Notes: a model not told the origin generated them from the sequence alone. DNA of 64,000 nucleotides from Planctellipticum sp942493135 (GCA_942493135.1 OW818684.1:3162001-3226000), one strand, 5' to 3'; numbered from the stretch's first letter, positions 8,343 to 18,369 are shown. Translations and numbers: made by a program.

Positions 8343-9572
8343 CTATTTCTTGCCAATACAGTACAGATTCTGATCGGAGCGGATCAGGAGCTGACCGTCG
8401 TGAGCGGCGATCGACGCCCGGAAGATCTCCTGATTGCTCGCGCCCAGGGAATTTCGCGCCGCCACATGCTCGGCGGCCTCCGGATCGATCACGACCGTCT
8501 CCCCCTCTTCCCCCAGGAAGAATGCCCGACCCTGCCAGACCGTGGGGGACGCCGAGTAATTGCCGCCGATCCGCTCGCTCCACTCGACGGCCCCGGTCGT
8601 GGCGTTGTAGCAGGTCAGCATCCCCTGCATGCTCATCACCAGCAGATGGTCCCCCACCACACAGGGGGACGGCAGATCCCGCCCCCCCTTTCGCGGCGTA
8701 TGCCACACGCGATGCTGTTCGCCGTCGCGCTGGCTGGCGTCTGCGGAGACACAGTAGACATCCCCCGGCAACCCGTTGACGACGAAGAACTTACCGTAAC
8801 CGTCAGGCGTTACAGTCGGCTCGCCCCGTCCGTTGTAGCCCTTGCAGAACCACAACTCCTCGCCCGTCCGGCTGTCGTAGGAACGGACCCCCGAATGACC
8901 GTTGAGCAGCAGTTGCGTTCCGCTCGCCGACGCCACCACGACCGGCGTGCTCCAGCCGCGCTGATTCTCCCGCGGTGTCCTCCAGACCGGTTTGCCCGTC
9001 AGTTTGTCGAACGCCAGCAGGACGGCGTCGGCATCGGCGTCGCAGTTCTGCACGACGAGGTCGCCGACGAGAATCGGACAGGCAGCCGTCCCCCACGGAC
9101 TTTCGAACTTCCCGAGCGGCTGCTCCCACAGCTTCTTGCCGTCTGCCGAGTAACAGAACAGTCCGCCGCCGCGGCCGAAGAAGGCGTAGACCCGTTCGCC
9201 GTCGGTGGCGCAGGTCGCCGACGCCCAGCCGTTCATCTTGTGAACCGGCTCGGGCTCTCCCTGCCAGACCTTCTCCTGCCAGAGGATCTTGCCGCTGGAG
9301 CGGTCGAGTCCGAGCACGATGCGTTCGCGACCGCGATCCTTGAACGCCGTCAGAAAGATCCGGTCCGACCAGACGACCGGCGAGGACTGCCCCCCGCCCG
9401 GCAGTTCGGTCTTCCAGACAATATCCTGCTCGGTCCAGGTCACTGGCAGCCCTGGGTCGGTGGCCGTGCCGTCGCCGTTCGGTCCGCGCCATTGCGGCCA
9501 GCGGTCCTGAGACGACGAGACCGCAGGCAGGGACGCCAGGAGAGCCAGCGTCAGCAGAGTGCGGAGCAACAT
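8343..9572 (-). CDS. Secreted PQQ-like beta-propeller protein
   Basis: A 409-residue protein with a signal peptide (MLLRTLLTLALLASLPAVSSS) followed by WPQWRGPNGDG, the usual start of planctomycete PQQ-binding-like repeat proteins. Several propeller blades are visible by repeated G-x-LxWQ/LWE-type motifs, for example SSGKILWQEKVW, DGKKLWEQPLG and TTGAVEWSERIG. Proteins of this kind fold as eight-bladed propellers related to BamB and quinoprotein dehydrogenases. No cofactor-binding residues could be confirmed and no enzymatic partner is adjacent, so the function is unknown beyond an extracytoplasmic location. Confidence 0.82.
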   Translation of the reverse strand: MLLRTLLTLALLASLPAVSSSQDRWPQWRGPNGDGTATDPGLPVTWTEQDIVWKTELPGGGQSSPVVWSDRIFLTAFKDRGRERIVLGLDRSSGKILWQEKVWQGEPEPVHKMNGWASATCATDGERVYAFFGRGGGLFCYSADGKKLWEQPLGKFESPWGTAACPILVGDLVVQNCDADADAVLLAFDKLTGKPVWRTPRENQRGWSTPVVVASASGTQLLLNGHSGVRSYDSRTGEELWFCKGYNGRGEPTVTPDGYGKFFVVNGLPGDVYCVSADASQRDGEQHRVWHTPRKGGRDLPSPCVVGDHLLVMSMQGMLTCYNATTGAVEWSERIGGNYSASPTVWQGRAFFLGEEGETVVIDPEAAEHVAARNSLGASNQEIFRASIAAHDGQLLIRSDQNLYCIGKK

Positions 9573-9953
9573 GGTGGGATCCTCAGGCAGGTGTGGCCGT
9601 CAGCCGATGCGGACGGTGGAAAGCGTAGCACGGGGCGGTGGGGGGTCGCAAACGGGGAACTGGAGTAAGCGAATAGCGAGCAGGGAATCGTGAATCGCTT
9701 GTCGCTGATCGTCCGAGCGAGGACTGATCAACTCGCAACTCCGTCCGGCTCCAAATCACCGGCATCGATTCTGGAACAGTCCGTCTTTTCGTCTTGTCCC
9801 CTCTCCCGCTGTCTTCAGTGGGAGAGGGCCAGGGTGAGGGTCTTCGAAGATGTCGCGGTGTTGTCCACGGAGAAGAGACGTCACGCCTCACATTCGTGGC
9901 CGGTGATTCAGACTCTCGTCTCTCGACCTGTTCCATTCGACATTCCACCTTCG
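9573..9953. repeat. Intergenic region with hairpin, 7-nt and 8-nt period repeats
   Basis: About 380 bases lie between the PQQ gene start and the hydrolase stop. A hairpin is formed by CCTCTCCCGCTG and CAGTGGGAGAGG around 9799-9827. From 9905 to 9967 nine 7-mers run in register (for example ACTCTCG, TCTCTCG, ACATTCC). An 8-nt-period stretch (TTTGCGTC/TCTGCGTG) follows at about 9970-10008, which runs into the hydrolase C-terminus. No gene is seen. Confidence 0.6.
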
Positions 9954-10931
9954 TCAATCGACATTTCTTCCTGGCGTCTCTGCGTTCTGCTTTGCGTCTC
10001 TGCGTGAAATCATCTCGTCCGCAACTTCGCCGGTGACGGAATCGAGCCACCCCAGCAGATCGGCGATGAAGCGCTCTGGATTCGGCTCGAACTCCAGCGT
10101 ATGGCAGGCTTCCGGATACTCGACCAGCCGCCCGCTTCCGTCGTCCAGCCGCCGGTACAGCTCGCGAGTGCGATCGTTATCGATAATCCGGTCCCGCCCC
10201 GAAAGCAGCATCAGCAATGGTTTGGCCAGCGGCCGCGCGGCACGTTGAATCTCATCCGTCAGCCGCAGATTGGCCTGCAGAAACGACGTCGAAACCCGTC
10301 GCAGCGCCAGTTCGTCCCGCCGGATGAATGCCTGCCAGTGCAGCTCGTCGGTAAACAGTTCCGGAGCAATCATCGGAATCGGCAGCCGGGCTTTCCGCAC
10401 CCCGCAGGCGCAGGCCACCTGCAGTGCCAGTCGCTGCAGGCGCGTCGCCTGAATCCGGCTGACCAGCCCCGGATAAAGCAGCGCCAGACCGTCCACCAAC
10501 TCGGTCCGCCGCAGCCCGATCGACAGCGCCAGTTTCCCTCCCCAGCTCAGGCCGGCGAGGACCACCGGACGGGCCGGGACCTGGTCCGTTCGAAGGTGTT
10601 CCAGCCACTGCGTCACATCGTGGACCAGCCGGTCCTCGTGGGAAGCATGCCCCCGATCGAGCGTATTCAACCCCGAACCGCGACGATCGAGCAGGTAAAC
10701 CTCGTGGCCGACCGCCGCCAGCCGGCTGCAGGAGTACGTGTACCACCCGCCGTGACTCTGAATCCCATGCAGCAGCACGAATGTCGATCGCGCCGCACCG
10801 CCGCGCGGCCGCCAGTGGCGGTAAGCCAGCGGATAACCATCCGAAGCCCGGTACGTCCCCAGCGCCGGCGGATCACAATCCACCGCCTTGCGAGGAGGCG
10901 CCACGGCACCGGAAAAAACAACAGGGGGCAC
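9954..10931 (-). CDS. Alpha/beta hydrolase (lysophospholipase-like)
   Basis: Serine hydrolase of about 325 residues. The oxyanion-side motif FVLLHGIQSHGGWY, the DRRGSGLN loop and the nucleophile elbow VLAGLSWGGKLAL (GxSxG) are clear. GRDRIID supplies the acid region, and ACHTLEFEP the catalytic histidine. This pattern fits monoglyceride lipase or lysophospholipase-like hydrolases; the substrate is unknown. The start is uncertain because the frame opens at a GTG with a weak ribosome site. The last 18 or so residues (ISRRDAKQNAETPG) are encoded by an 8-nt-period intergenic repeat and are probably not functional protein, so the gene appears to have been extended or re-terminated by repeat DNA. 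Confidence 0.8.
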   Translation of the reverse strand: MPPVVFSGAVAPPRKAVDCDPPALGTYRASDGYPLAYRHWRPRGGAARSTFVLLHGIQSHGGWYTYSCSRLAAVGHEVYLLDRRGSGLNTLDRGHASHEDRLVHDVTQWLEHLRTDQVPARPVVLAGLSWGGKLALSIGLRRTELVDGLALLYPGLVSRIQATRLQRLALQVACACGVRKARLPIPMIAPELFTDELHWQAFIRRDELALRRVSTSFLQANLRLTDEIQRAARPLAKPLLMLLSGRDRIIDNDRTRELYRRLDDGSGRLVEYPEACHTLEFEPNPERFIADLLGWLDSVTGEVADEMISRRDAKQNAETPGRNVD

Positions 10932-10950
10932 TCTTCAGCGAGTCCTCATT

Positions 10951-11085
10951 GTTGGAGTCAGTTGCAAGTTGCCAGTTGTCAGTGGCAAAAGCCGCAAGCT
11001 TCTACTTCTCTCTGTCACTTGCCACTTGCCACTTGCCACTTGGCTCTCTTTCGACATTCCGCCTTCGTCATCCGACGTTTCCTCG
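10951..11085. repeat. Two 7-nt-period degenerate arrays
   Basis: Heptamers run in register at 10951-10985 (GTTGGAG, TCAGTTG, CAAGTTG, CCAGTTG, TCAGTGG) and again at 11002-11085. The second array has twelve units including CACTTGC three times in a row, then CACTTGG, TCGACAT, TCCGCCT and TCGTCAT. They lie between the hydrolase start and the stop of the ExbD-like gene, 35 bases from that stop. Confidence 0.75.
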
Positions 11086-11119
11086 ATCCACGAAATCCGC
11101 CCCGCAGCACAGCCATCGT

Positions 11120-11905
11120 CTATCGAGCTCCGCTCGGCGTCACCCGATACCCCAGTATCGCATACTCGAACCGCGTCCGACCGGCGGTGTCGTTACGCAT
11201 CCGTTCGAGCGCATCGGGCAGCGCGTCGAACGCCGCCTGCCGGTCCCCGAAGCGGGCGTCTCCGTAACTCATCAGCACGATCACCAGACTCTTCGGCTGC
11301 GGCAGCGTCTTGTAGGCCTCGTACAGCCGATCCGCAAACTGCGCCCGCGTCTCGCCGCGAAACTCCAGCCGTTTGTCGCCGAACGTCAGTACGCAGACGC
11401 CGTTGTCCTGGAGATACAGCTCCCACACGTCGCAGCGCTTCCGCATTTCTTCGAACGTCACCAGATGATCGACCACCTCATCCGTCTTCGCCTGCCCCAG
11501 CGCCTGAAACCGCTGCCGGATGCGGGCGATGTCCGCCGTCGACAGCCCCGGCGCATCGGCCGTCCCGGGTCGCAGCCGGGCGGCGACTTCGGGATCCTTC
11601 GCGCCGAACAGCTCGCGCACCAGCGACCCAACCCGGTCCCGCTCGACCCGCAACTGCCGGACTTCCTGCTGCAGACTGTCGGACTGCCGGACAGCCGCAT
11701 CCGCCCGCTGAAGCTGCTCCCGCAGCACCGCGAGCTGATCCAGCGCCTTGAGCAGATCCGCCGTCGCCGCGACGCGCTCGCTCTCCAGCCGGACCGTCTC
11801 CCGCCGGACGCTCGTCCGGATATCGAGGTACTGCGCGAAAATCACGATCAGCAGCAGGTCGAGCAGCGGCGTCAGTTGAAACGTGAGCCGGCGGTAAGCG
11901 GTCAT
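11120..11905 (-). CDS. ExbD/TolR-like membrane protein with long periplasmic coiled coil
   Basis: A 261-residue protein starting MTAYRRLTFQLTPLLDLLLI, one membrane helix at residues 8-28 with the LTPLLD motif of ExbD/TolR-family proteins; the aspartate is the proton-path residue. A predicted coiled coil follows (residues 35-85, rich in Leu, Gln and Arg), then a C-terminal globular domain. ExbD is usually about 140 residues, so the periplasmic part is much larger than normal. Its ATG overlaps the stop of the upstream MotA/TolQ/ExbB gene (ATGA), so the two should form one proton-driven channel. A longer frame extending to 12754 is an antisense-frame accident across the partner gene. Confidence 0.75.
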   Translation of the reverse strand: MTAYRRLTFQLTPLLDLLLIVIFAQYLDIRTSVRRETVRLESERVAATADLLKALDQLAVLREQLQRADAAVRQSDSLQQEVRQLRVERDRVGSLVRELFGAKDPEVAARLRPGTADAPGLSTADIARIRQRFQALGQAKTDEVVDHLVTFEEMRKRCDVWELYLQDNGVCVLTFGDKRLEFRGETRAQFADRLYEAYKTLPQPKSLVIVLMSYGDARFGDRQAAFDALPDALERMRNDTAGRTRFEYAILGYRVTPSGAR

Positions 11906-12567
11906 GGGGCGGCGTCCCCTTCCGCCGCCAGCGCCAGCTCCCGCTTCGCACGCGCCACGGTCTCCCGCACGTGCAGCCGATGCTCGGCCAGCCGGCGAAA
12001 ACCCGTCTCCACGACGCTGTTGATGAACATCAGCAGCATCGCCGCCATCAGCCCGGCGAACGTCGACCAGATCGCATCGCCGAACGACTTCACGATCGCG
12101 TTGACCGTCTGCGCCCCATCCGCGTCGCCGAGCTGCAGCGCCGCCCCGATCGCCAGGATCGTCCCCAGCACGCCCGCCAGCGGATACGCCTCGATCATCG
12201 TCCGGCAGACGTTGTAGCAGGTCTCGAAACTGTGCGACTGCAGGTAGCGACGCTCTTCGTCGAGGATCCGCAGCCGCTGCGACAGCGCGATGCGATCCGC
12301 CCGGCGGGCCGGCAGATCGAGGACGTCGCGGACGTCGGCCAGGAACGCATCGATCTGATCCGACAGCCGCGACCCCCGATCCAGCACGCTCCGGTGCTTC
12401 AGCTCGCGAGTGAAACTGTCCAGATCCCCCGCCATCCGCCGCAGATCGAGCCGGGCCCAGATCGACAGCCAGACGAACGCCAGCAGATGGACGGCCGCCA
12501 CGCCGAGAATGACCAGCGTCGACAGACCGGACAGAGTCGTCAACAGTTCGACAGGAATCGACGGCAT
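11902..12567 (-). CDS. MotA/TolQ/ExbB proton channel family protein
   Basis: A 221-residue integral membrane protein. One helix is seen at residues 10-32 (STLVILGVAAVHLLAFVWLS). A cytoplasmic segment follows, then the family core AYPLAGVLGTILAIGAAL and FGDAIWSTFAGLMAAMLLMF, which match the paired helices of TolQ/ExbB/MotA with the small-residue G-T pattern. It is translationally coupled to the ExbD-like gene. Such pairs use the proton gradient to do work across the envelope. No TonB, Tol-Pal or OmpA-like partner lies nearby, so the target is unknown. The start ATG was chosen to place the first helix near the N-terminus. Confidence 0.8.
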   Translation of the reverse strand: MPSIPVELLTTLSGLSTLVILGVAAVHLLAFVWLSIWARLDLRRMAGDLDSFTRELKHRSVLDRGSRLSDQIDAFLADVRDVLDLPARRADRIALSQRLRILDEERRYLQSHSFETCYNVCRTMIEAYPLAGVLGTILAIGAALQLGDADGAQTVNAIVKSFGDAIWSTFAGLMAAMLLMFINSVVETGFRRLAEHRLHVRETVARAKRELALAAEGDAAP

Positions 12568-12704
12568 GCGGCGGAATCCGGGGTTCGGGCGGAGGTGTTC
12601 GACCCGGATTGTAATCCGCGGCGGGATTTGGGGGGAGCGGAAGCCGGAGATTGAGGCGGAGTTTGAGCGGCGATCCACGGATGGCCAATCCGCGCCACCC
12701 TGCG

Positions 12705-13220
12705 TCATCCACAGAACTGCGCGATCGCGACAATTCGCGAAGGCATCTCGTCAAGCAATTCTTTAACGAAAGGGACGTTTCGAAATGTTTCGATGTCGCT
12801 TTTCAGTTTTTCCGGATTGTCGATCCATTGATTGGACGATGGCTCATCACCTCTCGCAGGACCATACACCAGGGATATGCTCAGATGGATTCCTGAATTA
12901 TCGAATTCATCGTCTTCACGGGTGACGAACACCTGTCGGGTGAGATTGATGTACTGTCGTTCTGATTCCTCGAATGCGATGTTGTCATCCAACGTGTCCC
13001 GCAAATCAACGGGATTCTCAGTCACGAGAGGAAACGTGCTGCCCCATTGCAACAGAAGCATGTCACCATCGGAGTCAAGTAGGGTGCCGTCGATTCTGAG
13101 ATCACGGTAATCTTGGATCACGCGTCGCAGAACAGCCTCGGCCGTTGGCGTAGGTTCGGCCTGCAGTTGACGTGCCTGATCGAGAAACTGTTGAATCGCG
13201 GTCTCCAAAGTGATAACCAC
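12705..13220 (-). CDS. Hypothetical protein
   Basis: A 171-residue cytoplasmic protein with a GTG start. It is acidic, has no signal peptide or membrane segment, and I do not recognise the family. It begins with a helix (VITLETAIQQFLDQARQL) and contains WGSTFPLVTENPVDLRDT and a glutamate/aspartate-rich middle. The local base composition is visibly more AT-rich than flanking genes, suggesting later acquisition. It has no operon partner: the next minus-strand gene upstream starts at 13936 and the ExbB-like gene is about 140 bases downstream. Confidence 0.65.
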   Translation of the reverse strand: MVITLETAIQQFLDQARQLQAEPTPTAEAVLRRVIQDYRDLRIDGTLLDSDGDMLLLQWGSTFPLVTENPVDLRDTLDDNIAFEESERQYINLTRQVFVTREDDEFDNSGIHLSISLVYGPARGDEPSSNQWIDNPEKLKSDIETFRNVPFVKELLDEMPSRIVAIAQFCG

Positions 13221-13468
13221 GTCAGGTATTCCGAATTCGGGGTATTACAGGCATTCGACCGCCGAAGTGCGATAGATGGTTACCGTGGCCTCGCGGTGTG
13301 GCATTAACGAGTCAATCTGGAATATCGACACGGGTGGGCCCGATGCCATTCCGACGGCTACCGGGGTCGCGGAGCGACAGGAAGGCGCGCGAGATGGTCG
13401 TGGTGCGAACTCCTGTGGCTCTGTCACACGATAGGTCGAATTCAGCCATTCCGGGCCAACCGCCCCCC

Positions 13469-13936
13469 TCAATCCTTCAGATAATAATCCAGCTTCCAGT
13501 CCGCAATCCGTTTCATCTGCTCGGCCGTGCCGAAATACGTTCCGCCGATGGGGCGGTCGGTCTGCGCGTCGTACAGCGTCAGGTGCAGCACCCCCCGGTG
13601 CTTGATCGTCGTCTTGAGTTCGAAGTCGTGCAGGCCCGACGCGACGCTTGCTTCTTGAGCGGCGTCGGTTTCCTCGCTGCCGCTCCCCTTCGACTGCGTG
13701 AGATACAGGCACAGTCTCGCGGCGGCCTTGCTGTCGAGCCGGACTCGCCCCTTCACGACGACGGTGTCCCCCTGTTCGAGTCGCGGCGACGTGGCGCGGA
13801 CGTCGGTGATCTCGATCACGTCCCCGTCGCGGTAGAGCTTCGGGCCGAGCGTCGTTTCGACCGGCGACAGCTTCGGCGGGGCCGCCCAGGCGGCTGACGT
13901 CAGCACCAGGAACGCGATGGTCAGGCTGCGGGTCAT
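13469..13936 (-). CDS. Small secreted hypothetical protein
   Basis: A 155-residue protein with a signal peptide (MTRSLTIAFLVLTSAAWA) and a mature part that looks like a single beta-sandwich domain: DGDVIEITDVRATSP, DTVVVKGRVRLDSKAAARL, LHDFELKTTIKHRG, VLHLTLYDAQTDRPIGG. The family is not recognised. The C-terminus is basic and aromatic (WKLDYYLKD). It is transcribed divergently from the membrane hydroxylase-like gene at 14130, so the 193-base gap probably holds both promoters. The 248 bases downstream (13221-13468) show no clear gene. Confidence 0.7.
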   Translation of the reverse strand: MTRSLTIAFLVLTSAAWAAPPKLSPVETTLGPKLYRDGDVIEITDVRATSPRLEQGDTVVVKGRVRLDSKAAARLCLYLTQSKGSGSEETDAAQEASVASGLHDFELKTTIKHRGVLHLTLYDAQTDRPIGGTYFGTAEQMKRIADWKLDYYLKD

Positions 13937-14129
13937 GGGTCGGACTCCTCGTGAACTCGGGAAAAGGTGTCGCCGCGAGAGCACGGCACACCTGTGCGGT
14001 ATGCTCCCCGGGATCGCCGGGGACGTCAATCCGGATTTGCCCGCGACGAGTTTCGGGCTGAGCGCAGGTTCCGCACTGGGTACACTCTGGCGCAAACTTT
14101 CCCCCGATTCGGTTCCGGACCACCACCCG

Positions 14130-15293
14130 ATGAGTGAACCCATAGTTTCGAGCGCCGACCGCCGCCTCGGTTCCGGCTGGGTCAGCGGCGCCCTTTCCGT
14201 CGTCCTGGCCTCGATCGGCCTGCTCGCCGTCGCCTGCTTCCACTTCCCGTCCTACCTGACAATCCCCGAGGTCCGGTCCTACTACCCGCTCCCCATCGTC
14301 CGGGCCGCCCTGCACGTCGTGCTGGTCCTCGCGTTTCTCCTCGGCCTCCTTAGCATCATGCTCCGGCAGAACAAGACGCTGGGCGTGCTGGGCATCGGCG
14401 TCGTCCTCGCCGCGGCCCTGCTCGGCGGGTCGCGCGTCCAACTCGACGGCGAACTGAAAGACGACTACTACCTCGGCCTCGACTACGCCCTGCTGATCCT
14501 CATCGTCTATTCGTTCGTCTTCATCCCGCTGGAGAAACTCTTCGGCCGGCTGGAACAGAGCGTCTTCCGCTACGGCTGGCAGATCGATCTCACCTACTTC
14601 TTCATCAGCACGCTGCTGGTGCAGATCACGACGTATCTCACCGTGCAGCCGGCGTTCGTCCTCTTCGACTGGGCCGTCAATCCCGCCGCGCAAGGCTGGG
14701 TCCGCAGTCAGCCCGGCTGGCTGCAGTTCCTGGAAATCATGTTCCTCGCCGATCTGGTCCAGTATTGGGTCCACCGCCTGTTCCACGTCATCCCGTGGCT
14801 CTGGCGGTTCCACGCGATCCACCACTCCGCCTCCGTCATGGACTGGATGGCGGGCAACCGCCTGCACATCGTCGACCTCGCCGCCACCCGCTCCCTGATC
14901 TTCGTCCCCGCCTACATCCTCGGCTTCTCCGACCTGCCGCTGTTCCTCTATATCGTCTTCGTGGCGGTCGAGTCGGTCTTCATCCACTCCAACCTCAACT
15001 TCCGCTTCGGCTGGCTGCGCTACGTCATCGCCACCCCGCAGTTTCATCACTGGCACCACGGCTGCGAAGCCGAGGCCATCGACAAGAACTTCGCGGTCCA
15101 CTTCCCCGTGCTCGACATGCTCTTCGGCACATTTCACCTGCCCGAAGACCGCTGGCCCGCGGAGTACGGCGTCCGCAACAATGACGTCCCGGAGAACTAT
15201 TTCTCGCAGTGGCTGTACCCGTTTCGACGACGGCAATCGCCGACATCTGCGAACCCGACTGCGACTGGCTCATCGGACCTGGAATCTCATTAG
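14130..15293 (+). CDS. Sterol desaturase / fatty acid hydroxylase superfamily protein
   Basis: A 387-residue polytopic membrane protein. Four or five hydrophobic helices (residues about 20-45, 50-75, 80-100, 140-170) precede the histidine clusters: HRLFH, FHAIHH and, further on, FHHWHHG. These bind the di-iron centre in C5-sterol desaturases, C4-methyl oxidases and carotenoid or fatty-acid hydroxylases. The reaction would be O2-dependent hydroxylation or desaturation of a lipid in the membrane. The substrate cannot be deduced: hopanoid, sterol, carotenoid or alkyl lipid are all possible. The start ATG leaves a short cytoplasmic N-terminus before the first helix; an upstream GTG-start frame adds unconserved residues. 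Confidence 0.85.
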   Translation: MSEPIVSSADRRLGSGWVSGALSVVLASIGLLAVACFHFPSYLTIPEVRSYYPLPIVRAALHVVLVLAFLLGLLSIMLRQNKTLGVLGIGVVLAAALLGGSRVQLDGELKDDYYLGLDYALLILIVYSFVFIPLEKLFGRLEQSVFRYGWQIDLTYFFISTLLVQITTYLTVQPAFVLFDWAVNPAAQGWVRSQPGWLQFLEIMFLADLVQYWVHRLFHVIPWLWRFHAIHHSASVMDWMAGNRLHIVDLAATRSLIFVPAYILGFSDLPLFLYIVFVAVESVFIHSNLNFRFGWLRYVIATPQFHHWHHGCEAEAIDKNFAVHFPVLDMLFGTFHLPEDRWPAEYGVRNNDVPENYFSQWLYPFRRRQSPTSANPTATGSSDLESH

Positions 15294-15466
15294 TTCGGCC
15301 CGACCGCGAGGCGTACTGACCTGTCTCGGAAGGGCGGGCACACTCCTCGAAACCGCGCCAAGTCTTGGCCGGCCACTCCCGCCCGACTACGATGTCCCCG
15401 GGAACTTTGCGGTCTCGCCACCTCTCGGACCCGGCAGACCGCGTACTGCTTGAAAGGGACAGGAAG

Positions 15467-16747
15467 ATGGTGCATTGGCTGACCAGATGCGGCGCGGCAG
15501 CAGGCGCGGGGGCTCTCCTCGCGGCCTCCGTCGCGCACGCCGACTGGCCGACGTTTCGCGGCGCGGACCGGACCGCCGTCTCCAAGGAGAAAGGCCTCCT
15601 TCAGGAATGGCCCGCCGCCGGCCCCCCCCTCGCCTGGAAAGCCGTCGGCGCAGGCCGCGGTTACTCCAGCCTCGCCATCGCCGACGGCAAGGTCTACACG
15701 CTCGGCGACGGACTCTCGACCGCCCCCGACAAGGACGAATACCTCCAGTGCTATAACGCCGACGACGGCAAGCTGATCTGGAAAACGAAGACGGGCCCCG
15801 CCTGGAACGAAGGCAAAGAGTCCTGGCAGAGCTCGCGCAGCACGCCGACCGTCGATGGCGATCGCGTCTACGTCCTCAGCCCGGCAGGAACCCTCGTCTG
15901 CTGCGACGCGGCGACCGGAGCTGAAAAGTGGCGTAAGGATCTCAAGGCGGAGTTCGGAGGCAAGAAGGCCGACAACTGGGGCTACAGCGAATCCGTCCTC
16001 ATCGACGGCGACAAGCTCATCTGCACCCCCGGCGGCGAGCAGACCACGCTGGCGGCCCTCAACAAGCTGACCGGCGAACCAATCTGGAAAACCGTCAACC
16101 CCGGTGACCGCGGCGCAGGGCATGCCTCGGTCGTCATCTCCGAAGTCGGGGGGGAGAAAGTCTACGTCCAGTCGACCGGCTCCGGGCCGATTGGCGTGCG
16201 CGCCAGCGATGGCAAGCTCCTCTGGCAGTATCCCGTCGACCGCACGACCGCGATCATCCCCACCCCCATCGTCCGCGGCGACCTGGTCTTCTTCGTCGCT
16301 GGGTACAAACGCGGCGGCGCCCTGCTGCAGCAGGTCCCGGGCGCCGACGGCGCCGTCGAAATCAAAGAGATCTATCCCCTCCAGACGCGCCTGGCCAACA
16401 AGCACGGCGGCGTCGTCCTCTTCGGCGACTATCTCTACGGCGACTCCGACGATGCCGGTATCCCCTACTGCGCCGATCTCAAGACCGGCGAAGTGAAATG
16501 GCAGAAGCGGGGTTCGGGCAAAGGGTCCGCCTCCGTCGCCGCCGCCGACGGCCGGCTCTACGTCCGTTACAGTGACGGCGTCGTCGCCCTGGCCAAGGTC
16601 GGACCGGACGGCTACGACGAAACGGGCTCGTTCAAAACCCCCGGCAGCGGCGACCGTCCGAGCTGGGCTCATCCGGTCATCGACGGCGGTCGGCTCTACC
16701 TCCGCGAAGGGGACGACATCCTCTGCTACGACATCCGTCAGAAGTAG
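15467..16747 (+). CDS. Secreted PQQ-like beta-propeller protein
   Basis: A 426-residue protein with a signal peptide (VHWLTRCGAAAGAGALLAAS to AHA) followed by DWPTFRGADRTAVS, the same opening block as the propeller protein at 8343. Blade motifs include DDGKLIWKTKTG, ATGAEKWRKDL, LTGEPIWKTVN, SDGKLLWQYPV and TGEVKWQKRGS, giving about seven or eight repeats. Extracytoplasmic; binding partner unknown. An AGGAAG ribosome site precedes the ATG. It is a second, divergent copy of the family in this window. The gene ends at a hairpin shared with the convergent lipoprotein gene. Confidence 0.82.
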   Translation: MVHWLTRCGAAAGAGALLAASVAHADWPTFRGADRTAVSKEKGLLQEWPAAGPPLAWKAVGAGRGYSSLAIADGKVYTLGDGLSTAPDKDEYLQCYNADDGKLIWKTKTGPAWNEGKESWQSSRSTPTVDGDRVYVLSPAGTLVCCDAATGAEKWRKDLKAEFGGKKADNWGYSESVLIDGDKLICTPGGEQTTLAALNKLTGEPIWKTVNPGDRGAGHASVVISEVGGEKVYVQSTGSGPIGVRASDGKLLWQYPVDRTTAIIPTPIVRGDLVFFVAGYKRGGALLQQVPGADGAVEIKEIYPLQTRLANKHGGVVLFGDYLYGDSDDAGIPYCADLKTGEVKWQKRGSGKGSASVAAADGRLYVRYSDGVVALAKVGPDGYDETGSFKTPGSGDRPSWAHPVIDGGRLYLREGDDILCYDIRQK

Positions 16748-16781
16748 GCCGTTCCAGGCAACCACGATCTCTGAAAAGAAT

Positions 16782-16820
16782 CCGGGCCTCCAACAGTCAT
16801 GGCGACTGCTGGAGGCCCGG
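16782..16820. terminator. Hairpin terminator between convergent genes
   Basis: A stem of about 17 bp (CCGGGCCTCCAACAGTC against GACTGCTGGAGGCCCGG, one mismatch) with a short ATGGC-type loop lies midway between two convergent stops. Read on the minus strand it is followed by ATTCTTTTC, a fair U-rich tail. On the plus strand the tail is weaker (CAGTTTCC). It probably serves both genes. Confidence 0.7.
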
Positions 16821-16851
16821 TCCAGTTTCCAGCCAGAAGTCCCGACGCAGG

Positions 16852-17331
16852 CTACTTCTTCGCCCTGCGCGGGTCTTCCTTCTTTTCGAGGTCGAAGTTG
16901 ACGACGTTCTTGCCATTGACGACGGTTGCCGTCAGGCCAGAATTCTCCAAGTCTCCGTAGACCTCCGAGATCAACGAGATGGGGGCGGCGTCACCCTTGA
17001 TCGCGTCTTCCGGCAAGCCCGTACCGCCCGTCGGCTGCGTAAAGGCCGTAATCATCACTTTGAAGCGACCCAGGATCGCGCCGTCGTTCGTTGTATACGT
17101 GCCGAGGGTATAGCGGCCTTCGGCATCGATATTCCCCTGCGCCGACGGCCCGCCCCCTTCCGGAACGAACAGGAGCGAACCGGTGGGGACCGGAGCACTC
17201 TCGAATGTCACCGTCCCGCTGACCGGAGCCGTCGGCAGGCGACCGTTGCCGCCGCAGCCCAAGACTGTCAACGCCATGACAACGCTGGCGAGCGCGCTCA
17301 GCGTCCGACCAGAACCAGAACATGCAGTCAT
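16852..17331 (-). CDS. Carboxypeptidase-regulatory-like lipoprotein
   Basis: A 159-residue lipoprotein. The N-terminus ends in the lipobox LTVLGC, so lipid attachment at that cysteine is expected. The mature part (PVSGTVTFESAPVPTGSLLF, then IDAEGRYTLGTY and GRFKVMITAF) is the small beta-sandwich found in many planctomycete lipoproteins encoded next to DUF1559 genes. Here a DUF1559 gene lies directly upstream on the same strand, about 80 bases away. Function unknown; a structural envelope role is the common guess. Confidence 0.8.
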   Translation of the reverse strand: MTACSGSGRTLSALASVVMALTVLGCGGNGRLPTAPVSGTVTFESAPVPTGSLLFVPEGGGPSAQGNIDAEGRYTLGTYTTNDGAILGRFKVMITAFTQPTGGTGLPEDAIKGDAAPISLISEVYGDLENSGLTATVVNGKNVVNFDLEKKEDPRRAKK

Positions 17332-17409
17332 CGATTCCTCAGTTCCAGAGATGAAAGAGCACCGTCAGAACGACGCGGGATGAATCGAACAGCGGATCGG
17401 AATGCGGGT

Positions 17410-18369
<960 letters not shown>

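Noticed and set aside
10101..12217. Two overlapping plus-strand frames of about 390 and 480 codons
   Set aside because: Antisense to the hydrolase, ExbD-like and ExbB-like genes, crossing a 7-nt repeat array; no domains.
13221..13468. Possible short minus-strand coding remnant
   Set aside because: A readable stretch ends near 13245 but lacks a start, ribosome site or recognisable family; not strong enough to annotate.
13245..15236. 663-codon open frame on the minus strand
   Set aside because: It runs antisense through the membrane hydroxylase-like gene and the small secreted gene. The translation is low-complexity Glu/Asp/Val/Gln without domains, the usual mirror of high-GC third positions.
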